Shown here in pieces: positions 12,363-13,640 of a stretch of 13,640 bases of DNA. Location: positions 1-13,640 of the forward strand of contig CAMEWU010000039.1 in NCBI GenBank assembly GCA_945946715.1, written 5' to 3'. Position numbers and translations under genes: made by a program. A model generated the notes under the pieces. The model searched no databases. It was not told where the DNA came from and saw nothing but the letters and a program-made list of their open reading frames with translations. This stretch comes from an uncultured Clostridium sp. Its GTDB lineage: Bacteria > Bacillota > Clostridia > Lachnospirales > Lachnospiraceae. How positions within the stretch are numbered: the stretch's first letter is position 1; each line of letters begins with the position of its first letter.

Positions 12363-13640
12363 ATGAAGGATTTAACAAAAGGAAATATTATTCGACTGTT
12401 AATTGCATTTTCAGTGCCGTTGTTAGTTGGTAATATTTTTCAACAACTTTATAATATTGTAGATACCAAAGTAGTTGGTGAAATATTAGGAGAGGATGCA
12501 TTAGCAGCCATTGGTGCCAGCAGTCCTGTATTCAATTTGATTATAGGTGCACTGAATGGTCTGGGAAATGGCTTCGGAATTGTTATTGCCAAATATTATG
12601 GGGCAAAAGATATGAATCATATGCGGCAGGCAGTGGCAAATGGGGTTTGTTTAAGTATGGGTATTACCATAGTGGTTACTGTCATTGCACTATTTTTGAT
12701 TCGACCGCTGCTAAACCTGTTGAATACACCGGCAGATATTATGGAGCAGTGTACCGGATATATCCGAGTGATTATTTTGTTTATGATATTTACGGCGGCA
12801 TATAATTTGTGTGCAGCCGTATTGCGGGCTTTGGGTGATACCATACATCCACTGATATTTTTGGCAATTGCAACAATAATCAATGTAGGACTGGATATTT
12901 TGTTTGTAGGTGTTCTTCATATGAATGTACAGGGAGCTGCTTATGCTACCATCATTGCACAGGCAATTTCCTGTGGATGTTGTATTTTCTACATTATTAA
13001 AAAGTGTCCGGAATTGCATTTGAAACCTTCTGATTTTACATTAAGAAAATATTTAATTGGTGATTTGATGGGACAGGGAATGGCTATGGCATTTATGCTG
13101 TGCTTTGTATCCATTGGTACTTTAATTTTGCAGGGAGCCATTAACAAGTTTGGAACAGGGATTATTACAGCCCATACCATTGCCAGAAAATTAAGTGAGA
13201 TTTTTATGATGCCCTTTAGTACACTGGGAGTTGCGGCGGCAACCTTTACCGGTCAGAATTATGGTGCCGGAAGATTTGACCGGATTCGAACCGGAATCCG
13301 GGACGCTATTTTGTTATCCTGGGTATGGGCAATAGTAGTAATAGCAGCTGTATACCTGCTCGCTCCATTTTTAATTGATTTGATTTCCGGTGCAACAACG
13401 GTTGAAATCATTGAAACTGCAAAATGGTATTTGCGATTTGATACGCCATTTTACTTCGTATTGGGAATTTTAATTGTAATTCGAAATGCTATGCAGGGGC
13501 TGGGACGCAAAATTATTCCAATGATTTCCAGCGGAATTGAATTGGTAGGGAAACTGGTAGTGGCATGGGTATTGGCGGATCGGATGGGATATTTTGGAAT
13601 TATCTTATCGGAACCGGCAACATGGATTCTATGTACAATT
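12363..13640 (+). CDS. MATE-family multidrug/cation efflux transporter (3' end outside the window)
   Basis: Multi-helix membrane transporter; 426 codons are open to the window edge, so only a short C-terminal piece is missing against the usual 440-460. The N-terminal half shows the MATE marks MKDLTKGNIIRLLIAFSVP, NIFQQLYNIVDTKVVGEILG, ALAAIGASSPV and GLGNGFGIVIAKYYGA. The second half repeats the pattern (GAINKFGTGIITAHTIARKL, TFTGQNYGAGR, RNAMQGLG). These proteins export drugs or cationic compounds using Na+ or H+ gradients; the substrate is unknown. AAGGA ends about nine bases before the ATG, and the gene follows the NUDIX stop after five bases. Confidence 0.93.
   Translation, partial: MKDLTKGNIIRLLIAFSVPLLVGNIFQQLYNIVDTKVVGEILGEDALAAIGASSPVFNLIIGALNGLGNGFGIVIAKYYGAKDMNHMRQAVANGVCLSMGITIVVTVIALFLIRPLLNLLNTPADIMEQCTGYIRVIILFMIFTAAYNLCAAVLRALGDTIHPLIFLAIATIINVGLDILFVGVLHMNVQGAAYATIIAQAISCGCCIFYIIKKCPELHLKPSDFTLRKYLIGDLMGQGMAMAFMLCFVSIGTLILQGAINKFGTGIITAHTIARKLSEIFMMPFSTLGVAAATFTGQNYGAGRFDRIRTGIRDAILLSWVWAIVVIAAVYLLAPFLIDLISGATTVEIIETAKWYLRFDTPFYFVLGILIVIRNAMQGLGRKIIPMISSGIELVGKLVVAWVLADRMGYFGIILSEPATWILCTI

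Noticed and set aside
1..13640. CRISPR arrays, rRNA or tRNA genes
   Set aside because: No regularly spaced direct repeats, cloverleaf or rRNA-like stretches were noticed on reading through; small RNAs without strong structure could be missed.

Overview
The window looks like chromosome from an endospore-forming, low-GC Firmicute of the class Clostridia, probably Lachnospiraceae. The grounds are AT-rich DNA, strong AGGAGG ribosome sites, near-consensus sigma-A promoters, a cotJ spore-coat operon and the general look of the proteins. The genus is inference.

Layout. 1-1061 (+): C-terminal part of a Zn/Cd/Pb P1B-type ATPase, cut by the window edge. 1170-1760 (+): MntP-type manganese exporter, whose stop codon overlaps that of a convergent HD-domain hydrolase (1757-2245, -). 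2419-2973 (-): C-terminal 182 codons of the spore-coat/manganese-catalase protein CotJC. 2963-4150 (-): serine recombinase. 4327-8708 (+): XRE-cupin regulator followed by a complete potABCD polyamine uptake operon, ending in a very long hairpin terminator. 8844-10160 (-): AI-2E/PerM-family membrane protein. 10285-10395 (-): N-terminal 31 codons of cotJC plus 5 junk codons and a stop. 10399-10656 and 10653-10886 (-): cotJB and cotJA. 10993-11619 (-): histidine phosphatase. 11788-12357 (+): NUDIX hydrolase. 12363-13640 (+): MATE transporter, running off the right edge.

Main result. cotJC is split in two. Its first 31 codons lie at 10303-10395 in their normal place after cotJB, and the rest lies 7.3 kb away at 2419-2967 on the same strand. 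Each half carries the short sequence GGAGG (minus strand) at the break, in the same reading frame. Joining them deletes 7335 bp and gives a continuous 213-codon CotJC with the family junction ISQYGG-PDGES. The segment between has imperfect 15/16-bp inverted ends that would form the dyad of an attP site, and it carries a serine recombinase gene right at one end. That gene has a sigma-E-like promoter, the mother-cell sporulation sigma factor. This is the architecture of the B. subtilis and C. difficile sigK-skin element, but in cotJC and with a polyamine-transport cargo instead of a phage remnant. I infer that the element is excised in the mother cell during sporulation, restoring cotJC. I do not know of a published description of this case.

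How the parts fit. Outside the element, cotJA-cotJB-cotJC' form one sigma-E-type coat operon with an ATGA overlap between cotJA and cotJB. Inside it, the regulator-potABCD unit is a self-contained, probably autoregulated spermidine/putrescine importer. The forespore and vegetative cells would keep it, and only the doomed mother cell would lose it. The flanking genes (metal efflux, HD hydrolase, phosphatase, NUDIX, MATE) are ordinary chromosomal housekeeping or detoxification genes.
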